Origin: Dolomedes plantarius
Taxonomy: Eukaryota > Arthropoda > Arachnida > Araneae > Dolomedidae
DNA length: 64,000 bases
Direction: 5' to 3'
Assembly (NCBI GenBank): GCA_907164885.2
Contig: OU015490.1
Span: 236,087,622-236,151,621 of the forward strand
The position numbers and the translations under genes are program-made. Below the pieces are notes generated by a model, which saw only the letters and a list, made by a program, of their open reading frames with translations, made no database searches and was not told the DNA's origin. This document shows positions 22,450-34,859 of the stretch, one piece after another. Numbering within the stretch: the stretch's first letter is position 1; each line of letters starts with the position of its first letter.

Positions 22450-23390
22450 ATGTCAAAATTTGCAGACCTTGCGAAAAGGGCAAATTGTTGAAGCGCGTTT
22501 AAATTGGAGTATCTGTTACTGCAACCTCCAGTCTAATTGGTGTTTTTCTAGCTGTGGTATCGAAAGTCATGATAGCATACAGAGTGCACGGAAAAAAACA
22601 ACTTTTGCCAAACACAATTGAGGATGAAAGGGAGAGCTGAGTGAAAGAGACGGACGAGGTATTGAAGCGGTTTATGCCATGAAGAAAGAAAACAATTGCA
22701 ACTAAAATTAACCGAAGAGTTCAATCTGCATCTGCATGTTCCGGTATCAACCATCAGAGGTAGAAGTTAACTTCACAAACAAAGCTTTACGGAAAAGTAG
22801 CTATTCCCAAACCACTCATAATAGATGCCAATACAAATTATCGCCCACAGTGTTGCCACGAGCGCAAATCCTGGTCGAGTAACATGTCGAAAAATCGCAT
22901 TTGGTCCGGCGAATCATTGTTCACATTGTTCATCGCAACAGGATATGCGTATGTCGTGAGAACACCTGCACAAGCATAAGTTTCTGACTGTCTCATCTCA
23001 ACTGTCAATCATGGAGATAGATCTATCAGGGTTTGGGATGGCATCTCATGGTTTTCTTCAGGCCCTATTGTAACCCTAAAATGTAGATTGAATGGGAAAG
23101 ACTATGTCAAAATTTTAGCTCACTAGTCCATCCTATGGTACAAACATTGTTTCTTGCAGTAGATAGCGGTCTGCAGGATGGTAATCCCCCTATACATACA
23201 GCCAAATCTATCAAGTATTGGTTTGAAGAGCATCAAAAAGAAGTCAAATATCTTATCTTGCCCTGTACAATTCCCCCCCCCCCCCCCGACTATATATCAT
23301 CCAACCACTGTGATCTATATAAGCGTATGGAACTAGGTATCGATATCCACCACAGCATCTCTACAGGAACTTTCATCATTTTCCCCTGAA
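22450..23390 (+). pseudogene. Heavily decayed Tc1 transposase of the older element
   Basis: The ATG at 22450 (MSKFADL) continues through many frames: KGQIVEARL and VSKVMIAYRVHGKK (N-terminal HTH), then long decayed text. Later come GNPPIHTAKSIKYWFEEHQKE around the former second-Asp region (where QDDNAPIH would be expected) and PEEWYNIFLTSIPDLYN near the C-terminus. Runs of G (22423-22436) and C (23272-23287) add length changes. It is non-functional and much older than the inner element. Confidence 0.75.
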
Positions 23391-23542
23391 GAATGGTATA
23401 ATATATTCTTAACCAGTATTCCTGACTTGTATAATCCAATTCCGAGGTAAATCAGGTGATATTACATGACAAAGGTCATTCTGCGCCGTATTAATAAATG
23501 TTTCTTGATGTTTCTTAGTGTTCCCATTATTTTGATAACCAC

Positions 23543-23545
<3 letters not shown>

Positions 23546-23586
<41 letters not shown>

Positions 23587-23690
23587 TATATATATATATA
23601 TATTTATTTATTTATTTATTTATTTATTTATTTTTGGGTGCGTATTCTTGGGATACATGCTATCCCACCCCGTAAGGAAAAGATAAATGT
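23546..23690 (-). repeat. (TA)n / (TTTA)n tract with short module N1
   Basis: TA and ATTT repeats (23548-23633) are followed by GTATTCTTGGGATACATGCTATCCCACCCCGTAAGGAAAAG. The same module is found at 34799-34858 and, inverted, at 25435-25495, always beside TA repeats. Confidence 0.65.
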
Positions 23691-24040
23691 ATATAAAAAT
23701 AATCAATCTTTGTTTTGAACTTGCTATGTTCAAAGTCGGCAACATAAATATTTCGGAAATATCTTCATTATCATTCAGAAACAGTCATTACATCGGAAAA
23801 TCAAACTGGTTTCAGAAAATGAGCAGAGGGACAAAAAATTGAGGTTTAAGTTAAAGTTACATCAGGTTGTTCCGAAAAGGTTACACTATTACAGCTTTCC
23901 TGGGGAACACAGAATGACTCTAATGACGTATGAAAGCTGAGTGAGCATCATAGTACTATTAAGACACTCGTCCATTTTTTGCTATAGTACCTTTATTTAC
24001 CAAATGGAAACAATAGATGGAGTATTGTGCCGTTTGATTT
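23691..24040. other. Unassigned interval
   Basis: No convincing frame or element boundary is seen. Confidence 0.3.
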
Positions 24041-24300
24041 CATTTTTTTAGGCAGATGGATTCCTAGAGGGGAACCTGAAGCATGGCCACCTCCAGGCTC
24101 ACGTCGGTAGAAAATTTTAAAGAAGCTTTGAAAAACTAATTCAGTTTTTGTACCATTACTGCAAGTAAAATTGGAAGACCTGCGAACAGGAATTTCTATC
24201 GCCGTTGCTGAGGGTACACATGACATGTTTTGCCGCAAGTGAATTAATTAATATCTCAACATCTGCACATTCAACTTCAGCTGAAACTAAACTATTGTAC
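24040..24300 (+). pseudogene. Possible relic of a DD41D-type transposase C-terminus
   Basis: Plus-strand scraps WIPRGEPEAWPP and LEDLRTGISIAVAEGTHDM resemble the WIGRGG...WPP region and the last helices of DD41D-type proteins. They lie in different frames. No TIR is seen, and the match is short. Confidence 0.35.
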
Positions 24301-24479
24301 TATATTTGTATAGTAATAAAAAGTGTACATATATATACCGTTTTTTTCATCAATTGTGATTCAAAGTTCTATAACCCCTGTTGAAACAACTTGTTTCCTG
24401 CAAACATAACATACTAGAATTTTAATTTGTTATGAAATTCAAAGTGAAATTCAAAGTACTATGAGATGTAAATGATTCA

Positions 24480-24970
24480 AAGTATTATGGACTGTAAGGT
24501 GGACGCTCTACACTTTCCACTCCCACTGTTCCAATCAATTTGTCATCTGTTTTGAATGAAATTTGTTATTTCATATAGTGACCGGGAACGCTAAGATATT
24601 TAGCGTTTCACGTGTTTAAACTTTCATTAGCAGTAGTTTTCCTATTGACGAGTTCTTGAAGAACTTCACCCCATTTTGGTCTTGGACAATTTTTCCCTAT
24701 AGCAAGTTGTTGGATCAACTGAAGAGTAGAAAGCTGAGGGGGGGTAGAACAAGAATTAAAAGATTTTGGATGTAAAGTTTAAGCACTGTTTTGAAGTTTC
24801 TCACAAGCTGAGATCATCAGAGTGTTTTCGTTCGTTACTTGTTTTCTAGTTATTTAATTGAAGAGCTGGAAATATGCGTATAGATCAAGACTGTAAGGTG
24901 GACACTCCAAACTTTCCACTTCCACTTTCCCAATCAAGTTCTCATCTGCGTTGAATTGCGATGATGTGTT
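24480..24970. repeat. Pair of ~80-bp direct repeats
   Basis: The text around 24490-24560 and around 24888-24960 shares GACTGTAAGGTGGAC, ACTTTCCACT and CAATCAA in the same order, separated by ~400 bp. Origin unknown. Confidence 0.5.
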
Positions 24971-25434
24971 TCTAGCATCCTTAAACCCCTATCCAGATCA
25001 CAATTACTACTAAAATGTCTTCCACACTTCTTTTCGACTTGGAACCGCCTGGTCACAAACATTCACTAACTTACGACGAAAGTTGCTTTCTTTCATGCCT
25101 TCTTCTACCAAAATTATTTGCATCTCAAGTTTGTAATAGTTTTAATAACACTGATCATACGTTCAGTTGCTAAATATTTTAAGAGGAAAAACAATAACGT
25201 TTAGTGTGGCTGTTACCCCTAACCAACTCTTAATATTTATGTAAGTGCCACTGCATATTTGCTGAGATATTCAATGCTCATTCCCCGTTTTTCGTCAAAG
25301 GCTGCGATAGAGCTCAGCCGCCACCAAGGTTGCCGTTCTAGTGTCTGCTCTTCGCCTCTTGTCTCTCTGGCGTGCGGATGTGTTTACAACATGGACCAGT
25401 TCCGTAGGCGATCCTCGTTTTAAATCTTTTACTT
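24971..25434. other. Unassigned interval
   Basis: No gene or element end recognised. Confidence 0.3.
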
Positions 25435-25525
25435 AACCTTTTCCTTAAGGGGTTAGATAGCATGTATCCCAAGAATACGGTCCCATGAATGAATATGAAT
25501 ATATATATATATATATGTATGTATA
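25435..25525 (+). repeat. Module N3 with short (TA)n
   Basis: Begins ACCTTTTCCTTAAGGGG and passes through ATAGCATGTATCCCAAGAATACGG into TATATA. It is the inverse of the modules at 23640 and 34800. Confidence 0.6.
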
Positions 25526-26390
25526 CAGGGTGTCCCAAAAATCTTCGTACAACTTTAAAAATTTATTACAGAAAAAATAATAAGCCTACAGCAAAAATAA
25601 TTCCAACAGTACATAGAGCAACTTTAAAAAAAAATTTCTGTTCATAGATGGCGCTGCTTGCACATGTAGATTGTGCAGGCGTTACACACGGATGATTATG
25701 CGAAACGCTTCGAATTTGCAGTTGAAATGCTGCATCGCCAGGAAACCGATGAACTGTTCTTGAATCGGATTTTGTTTTCTGACGAATCGACATTTCATGT
25801 TTCCGGACAGGTAAATAAACATAACGTTCGAATTTGGGGCTCAGAACAGCCACATGTCGTACGGGAAATGGAACGGAGCAGTGAAAAAGTGAATGTGTGG
25901 TGCGGACTGCTTCACGATCGTGTCATTGGGCCATTTTTTTTCTCCGAAAACACAGTAACTTCGAGTAGCTACTTAGAAATGCTGGAGATTTATGCATTTA
26001 CACAACTGCAAGAACTTTAACCGAATATCATATTCCAGCAGGACGGTGCCCCTACTCACTGGGGATTGATAATTCGGGAGTCGCTGAATAATTCATTCCC
26101 GAAGCGCTAGATTGGCAGGGATGGCCCCATAGCTTGGCCTCCCCAGTCTCCTGACATCACTCCACTGGACTTTTTCTTTTTAGGTTATGTAAAAGATGCC
26201 GTGTACCGAACGAAAGTGAACAGTCTCGTGGAATTGAAACAAAAGATCCAAACAGCTGTAACTACTGTTGATGTTAGCATGCTGGAACGTTCTTGGATGG
26301 AATTGGAATATCGACTTGATATTCTTCGTGTTACGAAAGGATCTCATGTAGGAGTATACTAAGGTAATAGAAAAAACTTTTTATGTTACT
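25526..26390 (+). mobile_element. DD41D-family transposon, 5' part deleted
   Basis: The left end CAGGGTGTCCCAAAAATCTT sits at a TA. The 5' part is shortened so the transposase starts mid-protein. The right end is lost in the TA tract that begins at ~26393. Confidence 0.82.
25673..26362 (+). pseudogene. DD41D transposase lacking its N-terminal domain
   Basis: One plus-strand frame runs from ~25673 to the TAA at 26360-26362 with two in-frame stops (26018-26020; a TAG near 26108 where Trp is expected). The first Asp is in RILFSDESTFH, the second in IFQQDGAPTHW, the third in SPDITPLDFFFLGYV. 41 residues separate the second and third Asp, the hallmark of DD41D. It ends VTKGSHVGVY. The HTH DNA-binding half is absent. 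It cannot act, but the catalytic residues are preserved. Confidence 0.88.
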
Positions 26391-26391
26391 C

Positions 26392-26570
<179 letters not shown>

Positions 26571-29160
26571 TAGCGTGGGTACTAAAATATCTCTTTTCAG
26601 CGCAATAACAATAACTTTGAACCAATCAGCACTCTGCGGTCACGTGATGAGTTAAAAACTATATCAGTTCTGACATCCGAAGAGGGTGTACACTTAACAT
26701 ACTAACGTTGCCCCCTAAACCTGTCTTTCCGTGATTCTTAGTAAAATAAATGATGAAGTTCAAGAAATATTGTGGTGATTTGTGTGTCCGAGGTGGGAGA
26801 TGTGCGGGAACTGATTCTAAACTGCTGTGATGGACGGCCGGGCGACAAGTTTATCCATTATGCCTTCAAGTAGAGGAAGCCAGGACAAAAACATAACCAA
26901 ATATCATCCACTCCACCTTCATTCTTCGTCCCGCGTCCGTTGCATTACATAAAGTCGGCAGTGTGGACCTCGCCTCGGACACAGGAAGTGAATTGAGCCA
27001 CCATCATTCGCTTACGACGGAGAAAGAGCGTCCCGATCTTACCATGTCAAATTAGTGACTCATCTTTAACTTGGCCGGACTGTTTTGACTGAACAATTGT
27101 TGTGAAGTGCGTGGCGCGGTCAATCCCATGCATTTCTATGGAGTCAAGCCCATCGGACCGATTCCAGTGTTTTCTCAGACGATTTCTTGGTGTGATGCCA
27201 ATTTTCATGCCTGGATATAATCATTTTCCGGAGAATTCAGCAAGACCAAATGTGTTTTATGACCAAATGTGTTTTATGTGACCAAATGTGACGGACATCT
27301 AATTTTCGTCATCCGACGGAACCAGCGTGAATAATTGTGTTTTAGAAATAATGGTACTAGAAACTGTGCGTTTGACAGGCAAAAACATTGCCGAATACGT
27401 TGAAGTGAGTGTTAAAACACAAAAAAATATTATGGATACGAACATTCCATCAAACTTAGGACTAGCTCGCCGGAAGAATTAATCTAAAATCGGGATACTG
27501 TGTTCCAGAACTATGTCAAAACAAAAACTATCACCCTCTAGGGACTAAAACAAGCCAAGGACTTCATCAAAATAGTTTTCGAATATCACTTCAGTCTTTC
27601 GAAAAGAAATGCTTATAATTAATTCGAAAATAATAAAAATAATAACACTGATCGGAATAATAATACTAATTGGTGAGTCCACTTCAACAGGTGACCTAAT
27701 GGTTATAAAGTCATTTTTTAAGTTGAAATGTTTTTTAATTTTGCTATATTTGGATAAAAAGTTATTAAAAAAGTGTTTTTCAGTAAAATATTTTCAAATT
27801 ATTGATTTGGTTAAGTAACTATGATAATAAATAAATAAATCAATAAAAAGTAAAACTAAAGAAAAAAAAATCAATGGTTTAAAATATGTATTATGGTTTG
27901 GATTTTATAGTGTTTCATTTATATTTACATTTTGATAGAATTTTAAGAGTATATTTTTTAAGAGATTTGAATTTAAAAGAAATTTTTGAGACATATATTT
28001 GATAAATTTATTATAAGTGTGTGTTTTAAGTGCAATTTTATAATATTTCCATGTTCTTTTTCTAATAATGAATATTTTAGTGTTTTAACATAATTAATGA
28101 TCCTTGGTTACGTTAAATTGAAATGTTAAAGGAGTGAAGTAATTCTATAAGTATTTGTTTTTTTCACCCAGTTCAAAATCGTCGCGGAGAAAAAGAGAAT
28201 ATAATAAAGTAAATCATTTCCGCTTTCGAGCGCCGTTGTGCTACAAAACGAGATTTTGAAGGTCTTCTCCATAAATTCGATTGGTCAGCATTAGCTTGGT
28301 AAACATGAGTCATGAAGGAGCTACAATTGTTTTGATTCATTTAACGCGAGTCTTGTGATTTTAATTTTGAAACTATCCGCATGAAAAACTTTGTAATTAT
28401 TTCAGATTTCATGAATATTTTATAATTTAGGTATTTTGTTTATTATTGACATATTACATTTGAATTTGAGCCCCGTGAGTATATTTTTACGAATTGAAGT
28501 AAACGAGTTTTCCGAGGTTAAAGTCGAAATACAAGGCGTAATTGCAGTTTTAATATAAACGGAACGTCCTTATAACGAGACTCAGGATGCCAAAAAACCA
28601 CAGTTGGAATTTAAAAAACCATTGTATGTTATATCATCTATGGTTATATCATCTATGGTATGTTATATCATTGTATAGTTCATCTGCCCCAAGAAATTCT
28701 CGAAATAGAAATAATGAGAAATGTGTTTTTGAGATAGTGAATACAATAATGAATATGTAGAAACTACATAGCGAGAATTCATACTAAAATGTTATATAAG
28801 AAAAGAAAAAATAATTTAGGGTTACTAAAGTGAAGTTTACATTTCCTGGCTTCGTCTAAAACAAGGATAAATAATGATAAAAGAATTTTGATTATTTGTG
28901 TTATTTAATAGAATATTTTTGTGGATAGTATCTTGTTTTTAAAAATTGAGTTTGATAATTAAAATTAAGTTACTAAAATTAATGGATAAATTTGACATTT
29001 AAATATAATAGATTTGTGGTGCTAATTTTGATTTCATACTTTCAAAAACCAAGGTATTTAATTATTGTGTGTTTAATAATTTCATATGTTGTGTATTTTT
29101 GATTCTATTGAATAAGGTAATATAAAATTTGTGATGTGTTTATAATTTAATAGTGTAATA
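26571..29160. other. Unassigned interval, possible LTR/leader remnant at its left
   Basis: 26571-27000 has an AATAAA followed by GTGGTGATTTGTGTGTCC, loosely like an LTR end and leader. A frame at 27351-27480 (MVLETVRLTGKNIAEYVEVS) and one at 27609-27818 with a hydrophobic start (IKIITLIGIIILIG) are unrecognised. The integrase relic downstream at 29169 is on the same strand, so one decayed LTR element could span this region. I cannot show it. Confidence 0.25.
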
Positions 29161-29168
29161 ATGAGGTG

Positions 29169-29479
29169 AATTTCTCCAGTACCAGGAAAATTGCTAAAGA
29201 CAGGACAATAAAGTACTATAATAGGAATAAGGCAAAATATGATGCACGTTTTGTAGAATCTAAATTTAATGTTGGAGATTTAGTACTATTTGAAGAATTC
29301 CAATACCCTAATACAAGAAAACTAAGTTCACCCTATTCTGGACCTTACACTATTTGAGGCAAATGTCAAAAGAAAATTATGAAATTCATAGGCCAAATTT
29401 TCCCACCAAACAAAATTCTGAGGTTGTCCATGCTTGCAAACTAAGATATTATAATGCACCAGATAAATTAAAATTATAG
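29169..29479 (+). pseudogene. LTR-retroelement integrase C-terminal fragment
   Basis: The plus frame from ~29169 reads KYYNRNKAKYDARFV and FNVGDLVLFEEFQYPNTRKL, then SPYSGPYTI, a stop at 29355-29357, and continues in frame (SEVVHACKLRYYNAPDKL) to a TAG at 29477-29479. This is the SH3-like C-terminal region of gypsy-type integrases, which binds DNA during insertion. The catalytic core, RT and protease are absent upstream. The element is a remnant. Confidence 0.75.
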
Positions 29480-32233
29480 CACAAATAATGGCAAACCATA
29501 GATCCACTCTTCTTTTTATTTTATTTTTTTTATGCTAACATCATTGACTTAACTTTTTAAGTGATTAAAGATTGCGTGTTGTCCTAATAAACATAAAATT
29601 AAATTTGAAAAAAAAAACTGTCTTACTTAAACTTCCTTTTTAAGAATACTATTATATGTGATTTTTAGGGGATCTGAAATTCAAACCCAACTATGACATT
29701 TCTACTTCTTTATTGTTTCGTAAATTATCTCTTTCTTGAAAAAGTCTATCCTATCACCCCCTTCAACCCACGATTTTTGGAAGTCATCCCAATTGCCTCC
29801 AGAAAATTTAAACTCACGAAACTTTTTCAGTCACCAGAGGTGCTGAACAATAACCAATGAAACTCTATACGAAAGACAGACCATGGGATGGCCACTCCTC
29901 CCCCCCCCCAGTTCTTAATTATACTTCCATAGGCATGATAAACGTCCACGTTTCCTGTTTCCCATCTTTGTCCTAAACAAGATGTTGTTTTTGGCTGTCA
30001 TATCCTATGGGAGATTAACGGTTGGTTCATTGTACGGCCATTCTTTCCTCCTTTTTAGTCGCTGTACAATAGAGAGAAAGAAAACCAGCTTTACACAAAC
30101 ATAAACACAACCCCTCACTCCTTAGAGGTAGAATTAAGCAAGAATTTGAAACTAAGAGTTTGGTTGACACACATACAACAAGGTACCTTCAACACAAAAA
30201 TTGAATATCCCCGTAAAATAAAAAAAGTGCACACAAATGAATAGCAAATAAATAAGTTGAAAATAAAATGAAGCTATATTGAGAATAAGTAAATGAAGAA
30301 GAAGAAATAATAAATGACTAAATAGTAAAAATTGAAAAGAGATTTTGTTTTCTAATAAATAAAAAGTATTGAAACAATGAATATAATAAATATTGAAATG
30401 AGAGTAAATAAAAATATGAAGATAGGAAAATAAATATAATGAATAAGAATTGAATAGAGTGATTGAGTTTTTTTTAATAATGTAATAAATGTTCTGTAAT
30501 TTTTATATACAATTTATATATTAGAAATGTGATATTATTGGAAGTGTGATTTTTATTATAAACTGTGATTCTCATTATGCAACTACATACAAAAGAATTT
30601 TAATATATATATATACAAATCAATATAGTGTGTCATTTTTTTTCTCTGTATTCTGCGATTGCGAAAAATAGGACGCAGCAACAAATAGACTGTGATTTTT
30701 TATTGTACCTTTCTCACACATACAGTACTGTAGCTCACAAGGACTGTGAAAAGACAGACAAGTTATGATGGACTACAATGTATAAATAAAAATTTTTTTG
30801 GACTCACTCCATTGTAGTGAGAGTTAAGGAGAAATAGTACAAAAGTTAAGTGTTGATTTATTGTCAAGTTCTACTTCAATTACTTAATTTTTTTTGTTTG
30901 TTTAAATTTGATATTTTTATTGTTAAATTCTGTTATTTGTATTATTCGACTCGGGGTAGTGGCAGAAATGGTTTTCAATGTATATTTCCAGTTAAATTTT
31001 TTTTGATATTTTGAAAAATTTTTTTGATGGGATTGTTGTTGTGTGGGGACTGCAGCCCTACGCATCAATTTTCTTTTTCAGCATATTTGTTTATGTTGTA
31101 CTTTAACCTCGTCACGTGATCTTTTTAAATTTTTTTAATTCAACTAGTACTGATAACTTCGTAACAGAAACTTTTCCAAATTTTTGTAACGCCCATTTTT
31201 TCTCACTTATCTGGGTGAGTCTGCCCTCCAATATATGTAATACTAGATTGTATTACATGTATATCTTATTCAAAAAACCGTTTTACGAATTCACACATTT
31301 CCAGATAATATCCTTTAAGGGAACAAGGAACCTTTTACTTCAATTTTTTTATAATTTTCAATTTTTAACTCTATATGCAAAAATAGAATGATTCGCATTC
31401 ATTTTTACCACATTGAAAGCACTTAGAATTCACAAAAAAGTATTTTGGGGCAGGATAAGTCCTAATTATCAAAAAATATTTTTAAAACTCTAGCATTTTT
31501 AGTACCATGTTTTTATTAACTCGCTTTCTTGTTTGTGTGTTTGTCCAGTACAAATCTTGCAATCGATTTTTAACTAACTTCCCGACTAGCTAGACATTTG
31601 CAAGTTTTAGAATAGCTCAGAACACGATGACAATGCATTCTTTTAATACTTTTAGCCATCTTTAAGAAGATTTAAATTCATTTTCAGTTAATTTTGTTGT
31701 TCTAAAAGTTCTTAAAATTGCTCTCTTTATTACGCATTTGATCATTTTCTTTCAAGTTGATGGGATAATTCATCAAAACAATTTTAAAAAGTATTTATTA
31801 ATACATAAAATTGTCAAGTTTATATGATTCAACAGAAAATTTAAAAACGTGGTATATAAAAAGTTCTTTTTATCTTGTAATTATTCAAATTGCTCCATGT
31901 GCATCCCATATCATTTAAAAACCTTAAATTTTTTCAATATAAGTTTATCGTTTAAATTTAAACATAACACTGTATATTGAATTTTTTTTTTGTATTAATC
32001 AGAAGCCATAAATCTTTTTTTTTAAGTGTGTTATTTTTTTACGTTTTCACATGCTTTTACTTCATTTTACGGTCTATAAATTTGGAAAATAATTTGCGGT
32101 TTCAATAATTTGTCCTCAAGAAAAATGCGCACATTTGTCACAAACAACTTCATACAACAATTCTGAGAAATTTGGAAGAATTCAGAAGGAAATTTTGAAA
32201 AAGATTTGAATCAAAGGCCTTCCAAATTACTTA
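29480..32233. other. Unassigned AT-rich interval
   Basis: No supported gene. Contains short homopolymers, a poly-C run at 29900-29909 and low-complexity A/T text. Frames at 30880-31068 and 31116-31391 look like noise. Confidence 0.4.
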
Positions 32234-32702
32234 CAGTAAAACCTCATTTATCCGGATTAACTGGGACCATAGGCAATCCGGACAATCAAAAATCCAGATA
32301 ATCTTGGTAATATGGGTAATAAGCAAAACAAAATTCTTAACTCAGTAGACTTACCGTTTATTACGATAAAAACTATGTTTTGTTAAAAAATTACATAGTA
32401 TTGTTTACAAGGTATTAAAAAATATAAAAATAACTTTTCTGAGTCAATCTACGTCAACTCCCTGTGACACTCTAGTAAAGCTTTCTTAAACTCACCAAAT
32501 AGCATTTTATTACCATAATTTATCGTACAATCTGTGTAGGAACTGTACATTAAATCAAACTAAAAAGTAAATATTTGGCTTACTTATAGTTACGTTCTTG
32601 CTATCATAGTTAAAAATCATAATCTAATGTAAACATGAAATTTAAAAAAAGTCTACAAATCTGATCCGGATTAACGAGGGCCGGATAAAAGAGATTTTAC
32701 TG
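32234..32702. mobile_element. Tigger/pogo-type MITE, 469 bp
   Basis: The ends are CAGTAAAACCTCATTTATCC and, inverted, CAGTAAAATCTCTTTTATCC, each flanked by TA. The interior has no coding. A second, incomplete copy lies inverted at 34860-35250, sharing GTAATATGGGTAATAAG and GTTACGTTCTTGCTATCATAG. Confidence 0.85.
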
Positions 32703-33511
32703 TATTTGTATATTCTAAGTGTCTTCAAGGTAGGAAAAACAATATTAATTATCCTCATTTTGTGTGTAGAGATAAAAATTGAAAATTTAAATCTCCCCAT
32801 AAAATCTTTTTTTGCCGTTTAATTTCAAATTCCATCTTAGAATGACAAATCTAGCTACACAGCACTGAAATCTGTGATTGTTTGCCTGCTATTCATTACA
32901 GAAAAAAAAAGACTCAAAACAACATTCACACGCTTGCCCTGAAGGAATTTCGAACGAAATTAAAGAATGTCGTAAAAATCGAGCCAAGTGTTACCGAATT
33001 ATAGGTATTTCTAATTTCATTTTGGAGTTTAGTTATCGATACGCTAAGCCGATCGATAGCGTGTTCGTTTTGAATACTGCTTCCGACAACTGTTGGCTGA
33101 AAGGGAAACCTTTTGTTTGTAAAAGTAAGATGATAAAATACAATTATTGATACGTATAACTTGTTTAGCTGTGCCATAATATTGGGAAAAGAAATTTAAG
33201 ATTAACGGGGAATGACAATTTATCCCTGAAGAGAGAGATGTGAAATCAAATATCGTTTGTCAGGTATAAATTATCATATTTTTTTTACCGAAGGAAATCG
33301 TTCATAATCTTTTATGTACGAAGAAGGATGTTACAACGAGTACATACCCAATGAGAAGAAAAGCCCCAATTTCTTTGTAATTATTTGGATGGTTTCGGGA
33401 CACGAAATTTCGGGTTTTGTTTTCTTGAATTATGTATTGATTTATGCATTGATTTTTTTCCTAAAATGTGTCTATTTTAGAAACATTATGCATATAAAAT
33501 TCTTAATACAG
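32703..33511. other. Unassigned interval
   Basis: A frame at 32878-33150 has no recognised domain and its start is arbitrary. No element ends seen. Confidence 0.3.
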
Positions 33512-33550
33512 TAAAACCTCGTTTATCCGAATCTCCGGATAATCAGGAAG
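33512..33550 (+). mobile_element. Isolated Tigger-type terminal repeat
   Basis: CAGTAAAACCTCGTTTATCC at a TA, matching the 5' end of the MITE at 32234, followed by CTCCGGATAAT and then unrelated sequence. A truncated copy. Confidence 0.6.
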
Positions 33551-33574
33551 AGACTTTTAGACATTATTTTTTAT

Positions 33575-33685
33575 TTAACCTTTATCTTACGGGGCCTATT
33601 AATCCGATTACATCTTTGAAAAGGGAAATTTCATTGCCCCTTTGTAAGATCGGCTGATTGATATATATATATATATATATATATA
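33575..33685 (+). repeat. Module M2 plus (TA)n
   Basis: AACCTTTATCTTACGGGGCC...TTTCATTGCCCCTTTGTAAGA, then TA repeats (33660-33686). Related to 7325 and 59142. Confidence 0.6.
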
Positions 33686-34122
33686 TGACACGGAGCTTGT
33701 TTTGCTCCCGTGTTAACATCAATTTTATGCAGTCACGTCCATTGTTGAATTGGGTGAGTGGTAGACCTTTTAAAGAAATAATCCAAACTTGTATTAACTC
33801 CGTCTTTATTGAACTTCGTAAGTTGACCACTCTCCTTGTTGATTTCCGCGCTTCGCCATTTTGTAATCTACTCGGCCCCGACTGCCGCGAGCATTCGCTC
33901 TCAATGAGATTCCCACTCAATCTGCCGCCAAAACTTAATTTTCTCCGAGCTCCTGCTGCACGGCGCATGTGCAGACCTCATCCTTGGGCATCTGGACCCT
34001 CATTATTGCTGATCGTACATTTTAACTTCGCGCCCAAAACCTGTACACTTCTAAAATTAATCCTCTCGCCTAGAATTATTCGCTTTCCGCTCGAAGTCGC
34101 TTTTAAAGGATGATTCCCCACA
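33686..34122 (-). mobile_element. Candidate solo LTR, 437 bp
   Basis: On the minus strand it starts TGTGGGGAATCATCC and ends CTCCGTGTCA (TG...CA). It is more GC-rich than its surroundings and holds AATAAA (TTCAATAAAGACGG on the minus strand), a likely polyadenylation signal, and TTTAAAAG near the start. No internal region or partner LTR is in the window. One edge abuts the TA tract, so no target duplication can be read. Long open frames on both strands are LTR sequence, not genes. Confidence 0.6.
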
Positions 34123-34225
34123 GAAAAATACGCGCGCTTTGTAAATAGATTGTTAGATTCTTATTATTTTAAACCCCCTTTCCCCGTACTTCTCAACTAT
34201 ATTTTGACAGTTCAGTTATGTTTTG

Positions 34226-34261
<36 letters not shown>

Positions 34262-34699
34262 TCCATTACATCCTTAAATTATACTCTGAAAGAGAAACTA
34301 GTTCATATTTACATGGCTGGAGCTAGACTCAGCCTGAAAGGAATAAAATTTTGATGCAGTCTGGCCGAATCGTTTATTAGAGCGACAAAAATACATCCGT
34401 CCATTTCAGAATACGGATCGGAATCTAATATCACCTTTCAACATTAAACTCGAGAGGCGAAAAAAAAAACATGTGGCTATTATTTTGCAGGGTCAGCAGA
34501 TATTGGGGCTCGTGATGTGAACCCACGCCTTTCTCCAGATGTATACATACCAGATGTAGAAATGCAAAGGCATGCGATTGATGGGAAGTTCTGTTGCTAA
34601 CGGTTTTAAAGCGATAAATTAAGATTACTGTGGATTGGATTTAGGAAAGGGAATATAAATGATAGAATGGAGGGCATAATATTTAATATATTACATATA

Positions 34700-34722
34700 T
34701 ACATATAAATAAATAAAAATAA

Positions 34723-34801
<79 letters not shown>

Positions 34802-34858
34802 TTCTTGGGCCCGAATTCTTGGGGTACATGCTATCCCACCCCGTAAGGAAAAGGTTCA
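34700..34858 (-). repeat. (TA)n microsatellite with module N2
   Basis: (TA)n at 34724-34798, then ATTCTTGGGGTACATGCTATCCCACCCCGTAAGGAAAAGG, the same module as at 23640-23690. Confidence 0.7.
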
Positions 34859-34859
34859 G

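Larger units (their letters stand above)
20838..23545 (+). mobile_element. Old Tc1-like transposon, interrupted by a second Tc1
   Basis: The ends match inverted: CAGGTGGTTATCAAAATAGT at 20838 and CAGGTGGTTATCAAAATAAT (complement) at 23545, both in TA tracts. Removing the inner element (20944-22353) leaves about 1.3 kb, near the usual Tc1 length. Confidence 0.85.

Noticed and set aside
32878..33177. Opposed 90- and 83-codon frames
   Set aside because: They overlap on opposite strands and neither shows a recognised motif or splice context.
33658..34113. 151-codon plus-strand frame and a 128-codon frame opposite
   Set aside because: Both lie within a candidate solo LTR with AATAAA and TG...CA ends; no protein domain is visible.
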